A DNA stretch of 64,000 nucleotides, taken from NCBI GenBank assembly GCA_014529385.2, contig CM043963.1, forward strand, positions 6,869,001-6,933,000, written 5' to 3'. Each line of letters opens with the position of its first letter. The first letter of the stretch is position 1. A program made the translations under genes and the position numbers. Below the pieces are notes generated by a model. That model searched no databases. It worked only from the letters and a program-made list of their open reading frames with translations, and had not been told where the DNA came from. This DNA is from Adiantum capillus-veneris (taxonomy: Eukaryota > Streptophyta > Polypodiopsida > Polypodiales > Pteridaceae). Below are positions 41,982-55,300 of the stretch, piece by piece.

Positions 41982-44900
41982 TTGCCATCTTTGTCCAAGA
42001 AGCAAGCGTTGACTCATAAACTGATGAGGATGATGTTGAGCTCCAAGAGCCGGAACAAGAGAGACAGCCAAGGATTCAACTTGAGCAAAGGAGCACTCAC
42101 AGGGAACGAAGAGCCAAGGAGCAAGAGGAGCTCAAGGCAAAGGCCGAGGAAGAGCAAAATCAAAGACAAAGAGAAGCCATCCAAGCTCAATGGGAATCCA
42201 AGAAACAAGAAAGAGAAGCAAGCTCATAGATTGGCATCCCTAATAAGAAAGAAGATCAAAGGCCAAACCAGCCAGACAACCAAGCAAGCAACGGATACTA
42301 CATCTGAGAAAGAAGAAGCAAAGGAAGCTAAGGTCGATGATGAGCCAGCAAGAGAATGACACACCAAAAGACGGCTTGATCATCACTAAGCAGTTGCTTA
42401 GGTCCCTACGAACCCAGAAGTCATCAAGGAGACGCTCCCTGAACAGCCAATGGAGTTTACTATAGCACGGGAAGAAGGAAGGGAAGCACAACCAGAAGAG
42501 CCAAAAGTGAGGCCAATATGAAGAAAGGACCAAGACCAAGGGCTACCACCACCTGAAGTGTAGAAGGAGGCCATGGTCCAGGAGCAAGGGCAAGAGGAGG
42601 AGCCTCCCCTCACAGATCTGCCTCCTTGACCTAGAAGCAATAGAGCACAATTTTCTCAAGGATAGCTACACTGTCAAGGAAGCACAAGAGGTTTTCAAGG
42701 CAAAGATAGACCTATAAGCAGTAAACCAAAGCAAATATCCAACCTGAGGGCTTTCTTAAAACGCAAGAAAACCCAATGATGGAATGATCCGGTGCAAAAA
42801 AAGCTAAAACTGAACAGGTAATTTAGGGGGACAAGTCGCCTGAGGGCTTGCGAAAAGAGCAAGAAAATTTGATGACAGAGTACTTACCTCCTGCACAGGT
42901 GGAAGACAAAGAGAAAAAGAAGGTTATAGAGATTTTAAATATTGTAGCAAAGTGGACAGTGCGTCTATCGATACTCACAGCCACATCCCTTGCCAGGTGC
43001 ACAAGACCAAAAGTGAGAGGAAACCTGTAGCCGTTGAGGACTCGAGGCGATCCAACTCACCATCAAAGCAAGCTCCTCAACTACACCTCTGGAGACTAGC
43101 AAAGAAGATGACCCAACACTACCAATGGAGCCAACCATACCTGCAGCGACAACAAGCACACCCATGTCAAATCTCAGTTGTACAAGCCAGCACTACCAAT
43201 GGAGCCAGTCATGCTTGCAGTGGCAACAAGTACAGCCATGTCAAATCTCAACCGTGCTACTCTCATCAGGAATCTTGTTAAGGAGTTGGACAAGGAAATG
43301 ATCAAGTAAACCATGCTACTCAAGCAGGAAAAACAGAACAATGAGTTGTTAGGCATAACAATGGTGATATCCTAGAAGCGCCTAGAGCAGTTTGAGAAAG
43401 AAAATGTTGAGCTCAGCACTACAAACACTGGCGTGCTCGAGGATTTGAGAAGAAGGGATGCCCAGCTTGCTCACATCCAGTCATAGGCAAGAGTTTTACA
43501 AAGCTCTATGAAAAAGAGAAGACGGAAAGGAGATCTAGGGCATTACACGCAATAATTAGCTAGCCCTAGAACAAAAGGAGAAGTTGTATGCGCAATCACA
43601 CCAAAGTGTAAAAGAAGCAGCTGCTCTCACTCACAAGTAGAACATCACCCTTCAATTACTACAAACAAGAGTGACGGACCAGGCAAGGCCATTAGATTCC
43701 TCTATGATGAACCCAATTCCAATCCTCAACACCAGTAGCTTAGAGCAGGTTGATGCATACAAGACCTCTAGCGACAGCAGTTGGAGAAAGTGAAGCATGC
43801 CTGCATCACTAGCGAGGCTACTAGCTACAAGGAGGAAAATTTCATGCACGAAACAACAATCCTTGCATTACTCATAGAAGTAAAGGAGCTCAAAGATTCA
43901 ATGAGCAAGTTGTCATCCATTCAAGAGTTTCCTCCATGGGAGTTAGGTCCTACAGACACTCCCCAACTTTGTTGAGGAAGAAAAAGATAAAAAGACTCTA
44001 GAAGAGTAGAAGAGGGCTTGGTAGATGCGGGAAGAGCAAGAGGAGGGCCCACCGCTAGATGTGGGTATTGCATCCTGTTCTCAAGATATCATGCCACTAC
44101 AGTATGCCCATCTACCAGAGGAACACTGGAATAGGACTCAATGCTTGGTGGCCAGGAACCTCCTCTATGAGGAAGAATTGTTGAAATATGACTTGCTAAA
44201 GTTCATTACCCTAGAAAAGCTTAGAGATGAGGCTCCTAAGCCCAAACTACCTTATGCCCTAATCAAGTGGATGACCATCGAAGAAAATAAAAGGCTACTT
44301 CCCTCACCATTGCCACAGGGAGAGGGAAGTTATCAAGAAAGCAACCTGTCGGAGTGGACAGCAGAGGATCTTATAGCAACACACCCAGAATGGAAGACAA
44401 CCTTCATGGTTGAGCATCACACCAGTGTACCTGCAAGTCGACCCCACATACTGTCCCATTATTAGACATAGGACTTGGCTGGACTTTGAACGATTGTAGC
44501 ATGCTCATCCATGCTAGCTCAACTATCCAGTGTTCACAGAGCCCAACACTGCTCCTTCCATTGGATCTATGCACCAAGCACTCAAACAGATGATTAGATT
44601 AGTGAGTAGTAGGCCAGACATAGCATGCAATATGATGCTAAAGATTTGTTATATGCTGACCGCCTGCATCAACACATTCAAAAACACAGAATCCACACAA
44701 ATCAAGTGGAGTTCATTTTTGGAAGGTCATAAAAGTCTAATCTTTCACCTTAAAGACACTCCAAAAATGAAATTCATATTTAGATTATTTGCTTGACTCG
44801 TGTTTCTACAAAGTTGCTACATGCATACATTCAAAGAAGCCTTCTACACTATCTACTTTGAGATGGACATCACAATCTTCATGCCATTCTGCAAGGACTT

Positions 44901-45057
44901 GCATGCCAAATTTATTGCTTACTTGATTCATGAGCACGATACACTATATTCACCCCTCTATCATCAGTCAAAAGAATACCAGTGGAAGCAGATGACACTG
45001 GCATTCAACGAGCACATGTCAGCAAAGAAGAAGACCATGTCACTCACTCACGAATAA
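41982..45057 (+). pseudogene. Unidentified coding remnants upstream of a 3' LTR
   Basis: A run of short plus-strand frames in a protein-like composition: Lys/Glu/Gln-rich (41982-42359), then helical, coiled-coil-like stretches (43781-43975, ILALLIEVKELKDSMSKL), a more globular piece (44025-44465, EEHWNRTQCLVARNLLYEEE, LPYALIKWMTIEENK, WTAEDLIATHPEW), and 44530-44796 and 44800-45057. I recognise no family. The position directly before a PPT and LTR suggests a long extra ORF of an LTR element, now broken by stops, perhaps continuing the TRG-A-related remnant to the left. No RT motif was found. Confidence 0.45.
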
Positions 45058-45060
45058 AAG

Positions 45061-45095
45061 TCATCTCAGGGACGACAAGAAGAGGGCGGGGGAGT
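45061..45095 (+). promoter_or_regulatory. Decayed pre-PPT hairpin and polypurine tract
   Basis: TCATCTCAGGGACGACAAGA (45061-45080) aligns with the TRG-A hairpin at 35092-35111, keeping GGGACGACA but only part of the stem. It is followed by AGAGGGCGGGGGAG, a polypurine tract ending at the LTR start. Confidence 0.65.
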
Positions 45096-46063
45096 GTTGA
45101 GTCCCAACAATAGCTGCAAGTTTTTTCAGATGATCATTCTGGCAAGAAGCACTAAAGTCATCGCATCCTCACCCTGTATAATATTTTTTCCTACATCACT
45201 TTTTGGTGCCCAATGTGCGATGTAAATTGTTCGAGCCATCTTTTGTACATTCTACTTTGTAGTGAATCCAAAGACATGAATGACTGATGTCATTGGATTC
45301 ATTTCCAGCTCTCACTTTTTGAAAACTCTCATAGTTTTTACCCTCACCCCATCTCTAGCCCTAGATATATGAGAAAAGGCCTCATTTTTTTGGAGATAAT
45401 CATTGTAACCCACTTGAGAGCTCGTGGTGAAGAACGGCCTACACTTGTGCGCTCGTACACATTATATTGGTAAAGGTAGCTAATGAAACTTCTTACGTTG
45501 CTTCTCTACACTCTTAGCAAGGTGTTGATGGTCGTCATGGTTTGTTTGAGTGTGTGTGTGTGTGTGTGTGTTTGCAACGCAATGAGCATTCTTGGCTCTA
45601 GGTTTCTTTGTGTGTTTAATTGTTCATTAAGATTTGTTATTGATGTTTTTTATGAAGCTAACCATGGACACAAGCCTTAGGGGAAGACAAACGACCCCTC
45701 ATTTGTCATTCTTGGTTGAGGTTGGGTGTGGCAATGATCGTGGTAACTCACCCACACGACCATAGGAACAATGGGACTAGATGGTACCACCATGTTGCCT
45801 ATAGTCTAGAGGCCTCATATCTTAAGTTTCATGTCGGTTGACATCATTACGACCATTTGAGCATTAGCTAGACTGCACGAGAGACTTAGGTATTTTGGCT
45901 CTTACACGCTAGTGACACCTCTCTCCTCAGTGCATTTTTGTTAGGACATTGCATTCGATATTTTCATGCATTAGTCGGGTCAGCTACGTCCTCGGATTGA
46001 CATATTTATGGTGGATTGAGTTCTCGCTAGCCTACTCCATTCGATTGCAGTTGCCCGTCAACA
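45096..46063 (+). repeat. 3' LTR (element C), right edge tentative
   Basis: Starts TGTTGAGTCCCAAC right after a PPT. A matching terminal ...CCCGTCAACA at 46054-46063 gives 968 bp and ends just where gypsy integrase homology begins. Ends and length resemble the TRG-A LTR (TGTTGACC...CCGTCCAACA, 919 bp). No partner LTR is in the window. Confidence 0.6.
45551..45571. repeat. (GT)n microsatellite
   Basis: About 10 GT units inside the element C LTR. Confidence 0.9.
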
Positions 46064-47400
46064 TGGATTCATGCAACAATGAATGTAATTGAGAAATATT
46101 TCTCTTGGCCTACAATGAAAAAGGACATACAAGAATATGTGGTTCAATGCATTACTTGCCAAAAGATCAAATATGATTGTGGGAAGTAGCTTGTCTTGCT
46201 CCAACTCGATTTGTTCCAACCACTCTCAATTCTTGATTCTCCAACTCGATTTGTTCCAACCACTCTCGATTCTTGATTCTCCATAAAAAAGTGTCGTTGT
46301 GGACTTTATCTCTAGCTTACCAAAGTTAATCCATGGGAATACATGAATATAGACCATAGTAGATAGGTTTAGTAAGCAAGCTTATTTTATACTTGTCAAA
46401 AAGACTATTAAGGCTCCACATATGGCACAATTATTTATCTTTTAGATATTATAGTACCATGGTTTGCCAACTAGGATTGGCTTTGATAGAGATCTCAGAA
46501 TGACCAACAATTTTTGGAGGGAACTCTTTGAGAATCTTGGAACAAAACTCAATTTCTCTTCAGCCTATCATCCTCAAATGGAGGGCAAAATAAAACTGTA
46601 AATTGCATTGTGCTTGATTTACTAAAAGCCTATGTAGCAGAAGTAGACCAGCACAAGCAATGGGAGAAGTATCTACCTCTAGTAGAACATGCATTCAACA
46701 ATACCATGTATTCTTCTATAGGTAGAGCATCTTTTAGGTGATCCAAGGAAGGTCAAAAGTTTCCCCATTTTGAAAATGCATAGAAAGATCTTCGCTATTG
46801 ATGAGTATAGTCATGACTTACAAAATGCTTTTTGCTAAGATCAAAGAAGCTATCTCTATCGCATAACAAAAATCACAAGGCTGTTGATTACAAGCATAGA
46901 AGAAATCTTCATTTCAAAGAGAATGATGGAGTCCTCTTGAAATTTCCCAAACCTCACTTAAGCCAGACTACATGAAAAAGTTGGCATGGAGAAGTCACGG
47001 AGCATCAAGAGCACTATGAAAAATTAGCACGCAGGTATCATGGACCATTCCTGATTATACGGCCAATCAATGAAATGGCTTATCAACTTAAGCTACCCTC
47101 TCATTGGTGCACCAATCCATAATGCATTCCATGTAAGTCTAATAAAGGGTTGCAAGGGTGATCCACCACAAGAGCTAGTAGCAAAAGATCCTCTAGAATT
47201 TGAAGGGACTAAAGAGATATTGCAACCGGAGCATATTATTTTTCATGAATAAAAGGTGCTACGCAATGGTAAGGCACTATGTAAGTATTCTCATTAAATT
47301 CAAAAAACTACCCCTTTTGAAGATGCTAAATGGATGCAATGACCACAATCAAAGGATTACATGCAAAGCCCTGATGTTTTTACATCTCTATAGTCAATGA
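46064..47400 (+). pseudogene. Decayed Ty3/gypsy integrase and 3' pol fragment, gypsy-2 family
   Basis: Collinear with about 58700-59920 of gypsy-2. It shows the zinc-finger end (DIQEYVVQCITCQKIKYDCGK at about 46118), core remnants in shifting frames (NCIVLDLLKAYVAEVDQHKQ then WEKYLPLVEHAFNNTMYSS at about 46600-46710), and the late part (YQLKLPSHW.. and FEGTKEILQPEHIIFHE at about 47080-47250, KFKKLPLLKMLNG at about 47300). A 45-bp segment near 46200-46280 is duplicated. Many stops; no function is expected. Confidence 0.8.
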
Positions 47401-48018
47401 AAAGGCAATGAAGAAGAACATGTTTCTCTCTTTTGAACTCAGTTGTGTCAAGTTCTTCATTAATGTTTAAATGTAATGTGTATGCATACCGAATGTTGCA
47501 CACTCACAATAGAGTTTCTCTCGAGTACAAGTAGACCTGTAATCTATTGTGTGTGTGTGTGTGTGTGTGTGTGCAGGGCACCTGCCCTTGGGATAGCATT
47601 CACATCATTTTACTCTGTGAGGGGCTTGCGCTTGTGGGTTGACGTGAGAGGGCCTTCAGCCTTGTGGATTTACGGTGAGGGCTACCATACGGATGGCTCT
47701 TGGATGTTCCTGAAAGGAGGTGCGGAAGGGGAGATGGGGAGGAGATAGTTGTTGCACGAAATGGTTGTGGTTCATTGCCCGTATAGGAAGGTGGGCCAAA
47801 GGAGGTGTTCTGGCGATGTGGCAACAGGGTCAGCAAAGGAAGCACTGTAGATGAGGGGCAGTGGAGCAAGTAACTAGGGAGGCAGATATCGGGTTGAGGG
47901 CAGAGGCGATCAGGACAAGGCTTCGATAATTAGCATAGGTGGAATTTGCAAAGTTGAGGGGGGGGTGGGAATCTTTGATTCCGACTATTGAATTTTCTAA
48001 AACGAGATCCAGTAGGAG
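47401..48018. other. No gene recognised; left flank of gypsy-2
   Basis: Contains a (GT)n tract at 47548-47573 and a GC-richer stretch (47580-47960) with short open frames but no domain. The 5 bp before gypsy-2 are AGGAG (48014-48018); its partner TSD is lost with the 3' LTR end. Confidence 0.6.
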
Positions 48019-49624
48019 TGTCATAAAAACTAATATCTAACCAAATCAAATGATTTTCTCATATTAAACTCATCACTTAATGTGGGAGAATAAATGGGAA
48101 CAAGGGTTAAGATATTGAGATGTGCTTATAGATCTATCTCAACACAGGGCCAATGGTAAAGGGGCCCAAATGTGAGATGTTCTATCAAAGAGCAAGTCTA
48201 ACCAATGGATCATAAGACCTTAGGGTTAGCTACATTGAAATTTAGTGTAAAAGTCCTTTGACCTTAGGTAAGCTAGGGTTGAGCTTGAGGTGGGAACCCG
48301 TCCCAAGCTTGAGGTGCTTGAGGTGGGAACCCGGCCCAAGCTTAAGGTGCTTGAGGTGCTTGATGATTGAGGTGCTTGAAATACTTGAGGTGCTTGATGA
48401 TTGAGATGCTTGAGGTGCTTGTCATGCTTGAGATGCTAGGGTTGCACTTGAGGTGAGAAGCCACTCCAAGCTTAAAGTGCTTAAGGGCCAAGCTTGTGGT
48501 GGAAACTGGGCCTATGCATGAGGGGTTTGAGGTGTCAAAAGGTCAAGATTCAATGCCTACAAGGAGGGGGCGAGCCCTACAAGAGGGGGGATGAGAGAGA
48601 ACACCCACACACTCACACAAGGCATGCATGGTACAAAGAAAGCAAAAGGGACACTTGTCAAGTTCCTCCTCATGTTGCCCTCATTGTGTGCCTGAAGCCT
48701 ATTGGTTGGCCGCCCAAGGGGTCCAATGATAATTTAGGAGATTTAATTAATTGATTTTGCATTTATCAAGTCCTCTATCTCAAAGGTGAAAGGGGGACAC
48801 TTGTCCCAAGGCTACCCTTGTTGCTTGTAATGCCTCCTGCTTGTGATTGGCTAGGCCTACAGGGGTCCAATGAGCTTCAAGCATGAGCTACAAGGGGGGG
48901 TCTACCCAAGCAATCTAGGGGGTTGCTTAGGGGGTATACTCACCCACACCCACTCACAAACACTCTCATTGTATGCTATGCAAAGTGCAAGAGCTCCCTC
49001 TCCTTCTCCAAGCAAGTAGAGGTTGAGAGCCTACACCAACACTCTTGGCTATGGAGTGCAAATCCAACCAAGATCCATGCTTCAATGCTTGAGCTTGCCA
49101 TCTTCTCCATCTTCATTACTATGCTATTATGTATGCTAGCAAGAAGAGTTATTAAGTGAGGAACTAATTCTTTATCCTATGAAATGTTTCTTCTTCCTCT
49201 TACCTACCCTCATTCCCTGCTAGCTCTCTCCGCCTTTGAAGGTGTTTGAGGTCTTGGGATAGTTAAATCTTTCTTCAAAGTTCATGTTATGCTTGTGATG
49301 CATGAAGCTTTCTATCTTCATTGCATCACCTAGGTCACAAGGAACATAAAGATTGTATTGTAACAAGTCTCTCTTAATGGGAGAAATCATAATACAAATG
49401 CCTATTGGAGGGGGGACCGGCTCCACATAAATCCGGTCCTCAAGTGTTGTTATGTTCTCTAAACTCTCTCTCTTGCAAATTTATTGTTCATGCCAAGTTA
49501 ACTAATTGCTATACCTATGTTGTTATCTTCAATTATGTTCACCCACGATGCTCACAAAGTAATTTCTCAAAAGTACTCTCATTAATTTCCGCTACTCTCA
49601 AGTTAATAGGCCAATTCCATTACA
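48019..49624 (+). repeat. 5' LTR of gypsy-2
   Basis: TGTCATAAAAACTAATATCT...TTCCATTACA, 1,606 bp. It matches 60312-61646 in order with small indels. It carries an internal run of (A)GGTGCTTG-type repeats (about 48300-48440). Confidence 0.92.
48296..48440. repeat. Short tandem array of GGTGCTTGA-like units
   Basis: Irregular copies of GAGGTGCTTGA/GATGATTGAG in the 5' LTR. The same array occurs at about 60600-60740 in the 3' LTR, so it pre-dates insertion. Confidence 0.8.
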
Positions 49625-49625
49625 T

Positions 49626-49637
49626 TGGTATCAGAGC
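49626..49637 (+). promoter_or_regulatory. PBS of gypsy-2, initiator tRNA-Met
   Basis: TGGTATCAGAGC, one base after the LTR end, the same spacing as gypsy-1. Confidence 0.92.
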
Positions 49638-50038
49638 ATTTGGTTTCTCTTTTCTTGCTTAAGAAGAGAGGTCCTTAAGTAGCCTATAAATGATTGATGT
49701 TGTTAATTATATTAGGGTAAGTGGAACTGGGATCTATTATCGGTTTTGTTGAGCCCACTATGTGAGATATGGTGCACACCTCGGGAGCTTTAGACTTAAT
49801 AATGGAGTATTTTTAGACTTGCCTATGGCTTTACCATTATTGAGCCATAAGAAGTCTGAAAGGAGCTAGCCCTCGGCAACTCTGCTATGTTAGACCTACT
49901 CCACTACTCTCTATAATTAACTACTTCGAGCCGTGGGTGTAGATACTTAAGAGCCAATTTTCAAAGGCTAAGAGGAGTGGAAACTAAGGTTTTAAATTGC
50001 CAAAGAATACACTAAGTACATGCATAAATTCTGTTAAC
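49638..50038 (+). other. Untranslated leader of gypsy-2
   Basis: Homologous with the gypsy-1 leader (3835-4238); no ORF supported. Confidence 0.7.
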
Positions 50039-52025
50039 ATGGCTGACAATAATCAAGAGAGTAGAATCAACATTGATAGCTTTGATTTTGCACATGAAGG
50101 TGCTACTGATGATGTCTCCATGTTTGTCAATTATCTCGTTAATAGGTTGCAACAAGCTATGGGCAATCCTGCTTTGCAAGCCGAAGTTACTCAACAACTT
50201 CGTGCTTATGGAATCTCCCTTCCTCTCCAAGAGGAGAGAGAGCTTAGGGGGCCTCTTGACGAGGCCCCCAAAAGAAGACTCTCTCCCATTCGAGAGGAGG
50301 AATCCAAAGAGCAAGAAAGCAATGAAACATTAAGTTTCTCTGAAGATGTGGCTCCATGAAGACGACGGTCTAGACGATCGCCCACTCCTCCCAAGAGGAA
50401 AAGATCAACACATAGTCCTTCTCCTCGTCACTACGAAAGAGAAGAGAAGAAACAAAGGAAGAAAAGGGCTAGGAAGAGGTCACCCTCTTCTCCTTCTTCT
50501 TCACCTTCCTCCTCTTCTAACGAAAGTGATGGCTATTCTCCTAGAGAATACAAGAGGGGAGGACATCGCAAATCATTCCCTGCATGGTGAAGGTCACAAA
50601 AGCTAAAGAAGTTCAAGGACGGAGGAAAGAGTATCTCTTTTATCACCTATGATGGCACCTTTGGAGCTACCGACAAAGTGTTGGCCTTCATCTAGCAATT
50701 TGATGCGGCCTTGGAGACGAGGGCTTCACAGAGTCCTCCAAGCTACGCCATGTAGCTATGCACTTCCAAAAATCAGCTCGTCAATGGTGGGCTAGCCTTC
50801 ATGGCAATGGTGAAGCCCCAAAGACATGGAAAACTCTACGAGTTTCCATCATGAAGAAATTCCTTGCAAGCGATGCAAAGGACAAAGTGCTTACCAAATG
50901 GCGCAGGTTGAAGCTTCTCTCTCATGAGTCTATCCACAATTATGTAGACAAGTTTTAGGATTTACATCTCAAGGCTATTGTCTTTCAAAAGATAGACTTT
51001 GCCGAGCAAAGGTAGCAATTCTGTGCGGGATTACCTGAAGAGATGGCCGAATACATAAACTCTCAATGGCCTGGTACTATTAGCAAAGTAATCCCACCAT
51101 GGTTACTTCACGCATCAATTTCCATTAAGGGGCTAGACGTAATGTCAAGCCCATGGAAAACAAAGACAAAAATGATGCAAAGGTAAAAACCAATGTTCAA
51201 AATTCTTCCCAAGGCACTTCCAACAACAACAACCACAATCGGTCCAAGGAAAGGGAGTTTACAAAGGTAAAAACAAACTCTCTCTCAAAGAGCTTGAAGC
51301 TTTTGGCAAGGACCATAAGTGTTTCAAGTATGGGGAGCAAGGACATGGCTATCGTTCTTGCCCCAAGAAGAATGCTCACAATGAGACTCCTAGGGCTTCC
51401 ACCATCGAAGCTCCAAAAGAGGATGCTCATTGCAAAGGATTATCACTTTCCTATACTTGGGGAAAGGTAAGAGAGCATTATGCCTTCATCTTGTTTGACC
51501 CTAGCTCTACTCACAACTTCATATCAACGGAGTTGGCCACCAAGTTGGGCATTCAAGCTTTCCAGATGGGAGATATGGTAATTGATGACGCAGCTTTCAA
51601 GGGACAGCAAGCCTCCGTTACTCCCTTGATTGGAAAGTTGAGGCTTCATGTCCAAAGATATGTCGACAAAGAAGACTTCTTCATCTCTCCTCTCCAATAT
51701 GAGGATTCTATCCTAGGGGCCCCATGGTTTGATCGCACGGCTGCCAATATGAAGTTCCCTGAAAGGAAAATCTACTTCACCTACAGGGGAAAGAACACGT
51801 ATATAGATGCTAGTGAGTGTGGTTGCACTATTCCACTTGTAAATCCTCTTGCTTTTGATAAGTCAATGAAGAGCTCAGTTTCTGCGTACATGATTTTTGT
51901 CAAAGAGTCTCTAAAAGATCCTAATGTTTCATCAAATGTAAATGGTAGGAACCAAGAAGAGTTAGACTTGTCTAATTTTCTAAAAGGATTCCAAGATGTG
52001 TTCATCGCTGATATCCCTATGGACT
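50039..52025 (+). pseudogene. gypsy-2 Gag and protease (broken)
   Basis: The start MADNNQESRINIDSFDF matches gypsy-1. Pieces follow at 50039-50359 (stop TGA), a Ser/Lys/Arg-rich part in another frame, the gag core at 50758-50958 (MHFQKSARQWWASLHGNGEA), and a decayed zinc knuckle at about 51315-51365 (CFKYGEQGHGYRSCP: second Cys replaced by Tyr). The protease at 51491-52025 has LFDPSSTHNFIS (DPSS in place of the gypsy-1 DPGS), then [20 protein letters not shown] and ILGAPWFDR. It is then interrupted at 52025 by copia-2. About six stops or frameshifts are visible relative to gypsy-1. Confidence 0.9.
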
Positions 52026-52253
52026 TGTTGGAATTAGGGTTGCAGAGAAACACACACAGCTTGGAGAAGACGAAGGAAGCTCAAGGCACACAATAGAGAG
52101 TGTGTTACTTAGTGTGCAATGGAAAGATAGATAGCCCTAGAGTGATGGGCGTATATACAATGCACGGGGGAAAAAACCTCCTAAAGAGGGAAAAAAATGC
52201 CCCGGCAGTCCTAGTGTGTTCACACACATCACTACCACATGTATATGGTAACA
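52026..52253 (-). repeat. 3' LTR of copia-2 (left copy)
   Basis: 228 bp, TGTTGGAATT...GGTAACA on the plus strand. On the minus strand TGTATATACGC (about 52150) is a TATA-like motif. A C-rich run CCCCCC right of the LTR (from 52257) is the polypurine tract on the minus strand. Confidence 0.93.
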
Positions 52254-52328
52254 AATCCCCCCTGGAGTGATGCGGTGAACAAGAGCTGGCACATGAGTAA
52301 AGGGAAGTGCCATGCCCTGAGGACATGA

Positions 52329-55300
52329 TCATTCCACAAAGGGGAGTAAGCCCAAAGCTTTGCGGAAAGCTTCAAGCTTCTCACGAGACAATGCCTTTGT
52401 GAAAAGATCTACAAGGTTGTCCTGTGTTGGTACATAAGCCAAGCTGATCTCTCCTGCTGAGAGCCTCTCCCTGACATAGTGGTAATGCACCTCAATGTGC
52501 TTTATGCGAGCATGAAAAACTGGGTTCCTCGCAAGTGCCAATGCGCTCTGATTGTCAGTGTAGATAGTGTTGGCAGTGTCCTGTCCAACACCCAAATCAG
52601 CCATAAGGCGTCTAAGCCATACACACTCAACCATAGCTGTGAAGACTGCCCTGTACTCAGCCTCACAACTCGAAGTGGCCACAGTAGGTTGCTTCTTGCT
52701 CAACCATGATATACATGAACTGCCAAGCATGAAACAAAAACCGCTTCTGGACACTCGCGTGTCAAAACAACCAGCCCAATCTGAGTCCAAAAACGCATGT
52801 AAGTCTGGCGGCAATGATCCCCCCTTGGGATAAAACAAGCCAAGATGTAAAGTGCCACTAAGGTAGCGGAAAATCCTCTTGACAGCCTGCCAATGCTTAG
52901 ACCCTGGGCTATGCATAAATCTGCTGACCTGTGAGACTGCAAACTGAATATCCGGCCTCGTGTTGCATACATAAATGAGGCAGCCAACAGCAGTTTGGTA
53001 AAGAGTGACATCAACAGGATCACCAACATCATGTAGACTTAACTTCAAACCTGTTTCCATGGGAGTGGCAATAGGTTTGCAATCCTCAAGTCCAAACTTA
53101 CATAGCAATGTCTCTATGTAACTTTTCTGACACAAGGCAATACCACCATCACACTGCTTAAACTGTATACCCAAATAATGATGCAACAGCCCCAAATCTT
53201 TCATCTTGAAAGTAGCATTCAAATCAGCCTTAAATTCAACAATATGTCTCTCATTTGGTCCAGTGATCAGCAAATCATCAACATAAAGAACCACAATGAG
53301 AAGTACATCATCCTCACGCTTTACATACAATGTGCTTTGTGTTGTACTGTTACGAAAGCCTCGTTTAACCAAATGAGTGTCAGCTTTCTCATACCAAGCA
53401 CGAGGAGATTGCTTCAACCCATACAAAGCCTTCTTACATCTGCACACTTTGTCCTCTTGTCCTTTTATGACCATTACATAAACTTCCTCAAATATGTCAC
53501 CATTCAAGAAAGCAGTAACAATGTCTGATTGATGTACATCCCAACCAAAATGAGCTACCAATGCACATAGAAAACGCACAGTAGTCATACGACAAGTGGG
53601 AGCAAAAGTCTCTTCATAATCTATGCCTTTTTGCTGTGCATAACCCTTTGCAACAAGTCGAGCCTTATGGCGATCGATATCACCATCCGGCTTGCGTTTC
53701 AACTTGTAAACCCACTTCATGCCAATGGCCTTTTTGCTAGGAGGAAAATCACATAAAGTCCATGTGTCATTTTCTATAAGTGCATCATATTCTGATTGCA
53801 TCGCAGCCATCCAATTTTCTGAATTTTGTGCTTCATCAAAAGTCAGAGGCTCCTCAACATCATGTAAGCTAGACACAGCCAAAGCATAACAATCTGATGC
53901 ATAAGATGCATGGCGAGAGCCTGAATGAGTACGACTAGACAAAGGTGCATCCAGTTTACTGTCACGCAAAGTGTGCACCAGCCATTTTGGCACACCTCTA
54001 GCCTGCTCATTTTCAGCCCTTTCCTCATCAAGTACATCATGTACATCTGCATCAGTAATAGGCTGATCTAAAACATTTTCAGAAACCCCCATAGGCTGTA
54101 CATTTGCCTCATTGGAACTTACATTCGTATTTCCACCACTGAAAAGAGGCAACAAAGTGTCATAAATGTCCTTTGAGCTTACATTACTGTCTCTAGTACA
54201 TGACAGCAAGGGCTAAACAGAATCTTCCACAAACACTACATCCCGAGAAACTAGAATACGTTTTGTTTGCGGATGATACAACCTATAACCTTCGGTTTCA
54301 GCACTATAACCAACAAAAATACATTTGACAGCCTTATCATCCAATTTTCTGCGCTGCACTTGTGGCACCAAAGCATATGCCAAACAGCCAAAAACACGCA
54401 TGTGCTCAATAGAAGGCTTTCTATCATGCCATGCTTCATATGGAGTAATAGACTGCAAAGCTTTCATAGGACACCTGTTAAGTACATAAGTGGCACACAT
54501 GATGTCCTCAAGCCAATAAGAATGCGGCAAAGCTTGACTTTTGACCATACATCGTGCCATTTCCGTAAGTGACCTATTTTTCCTCTCAGCAACACCATTT
54601 AGCTGAGGTGTATAAGGCACTGTACATTGGTGTTTTATCCCACGACTAGCCAGAAATGCATTAAATTCATGAGACATATACTCCCCCCCTCGATCGGAAC
54701 GGAGGGTGCCCATAGTACATTTCAAGACATTTTCAGCCATAGCCAGAAATTGTTTGAAGCACATAAAAACTTCGGACTTCGCTTTAAGCGGAAATACCCA
54801 TGCATGCCTGGAGTAGTCATCAATGAAAGTCACGAAGTACAGGTAATTGCCCAAGGACGGACTTTGCATGGGCCCACAAACATCACTATGCACAAGCTGC
54901 AACCTGCATGTGGCCCGAACTGAACCATCCTTTGGAAATTTAGAACGCTGCATCTTACCCAAAATAAAGCCTTCACAAACATGTTTCACAGGTGCTTCAA
55001 GAGGTGGCAAAGAAACAACCATATCAGATTTCTGCAAACGCAGCAAATTGGCAAAATTTAGATGACCAAAACGTGCATGCCAAAGTTTTGCATCTGAAAT
55101 AGCCCTTGAATCTGCAACAGCATTTGCAAAGTTTTGTCCACACTTGTCATACAAAGTGAGCTTATACAGCCCACGGCACAAAAGCCCAGATGCAACAATT
55201 TCATCACCAAAACTGAGATCATGAATTGTACATCTGTCATCCACAAATTTAACTACAAGTCCAAGTCTAGCAAGTGCGGATACAGACAAGAGATTCTTCT

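Noticed and set aside
42240-42640. Hydrophobic minus-strand frames that look like membrane segments
   Set aside because: They are antisense to Lys/Glu-rich plus-strand remnants, which always give Leu/Phe-rich shadows.
48923-49159. 78-residue frame, repeated at 61226-61528
   Set aside because: Again an LTR-borne frame copied with the gypsy-2 LTRs; no family match.
52254-52320. Possible gene between copia-2 LTR and pol end
   Set aside because: Only the polypurine tract and a short 3' untranslated stretch lie here.
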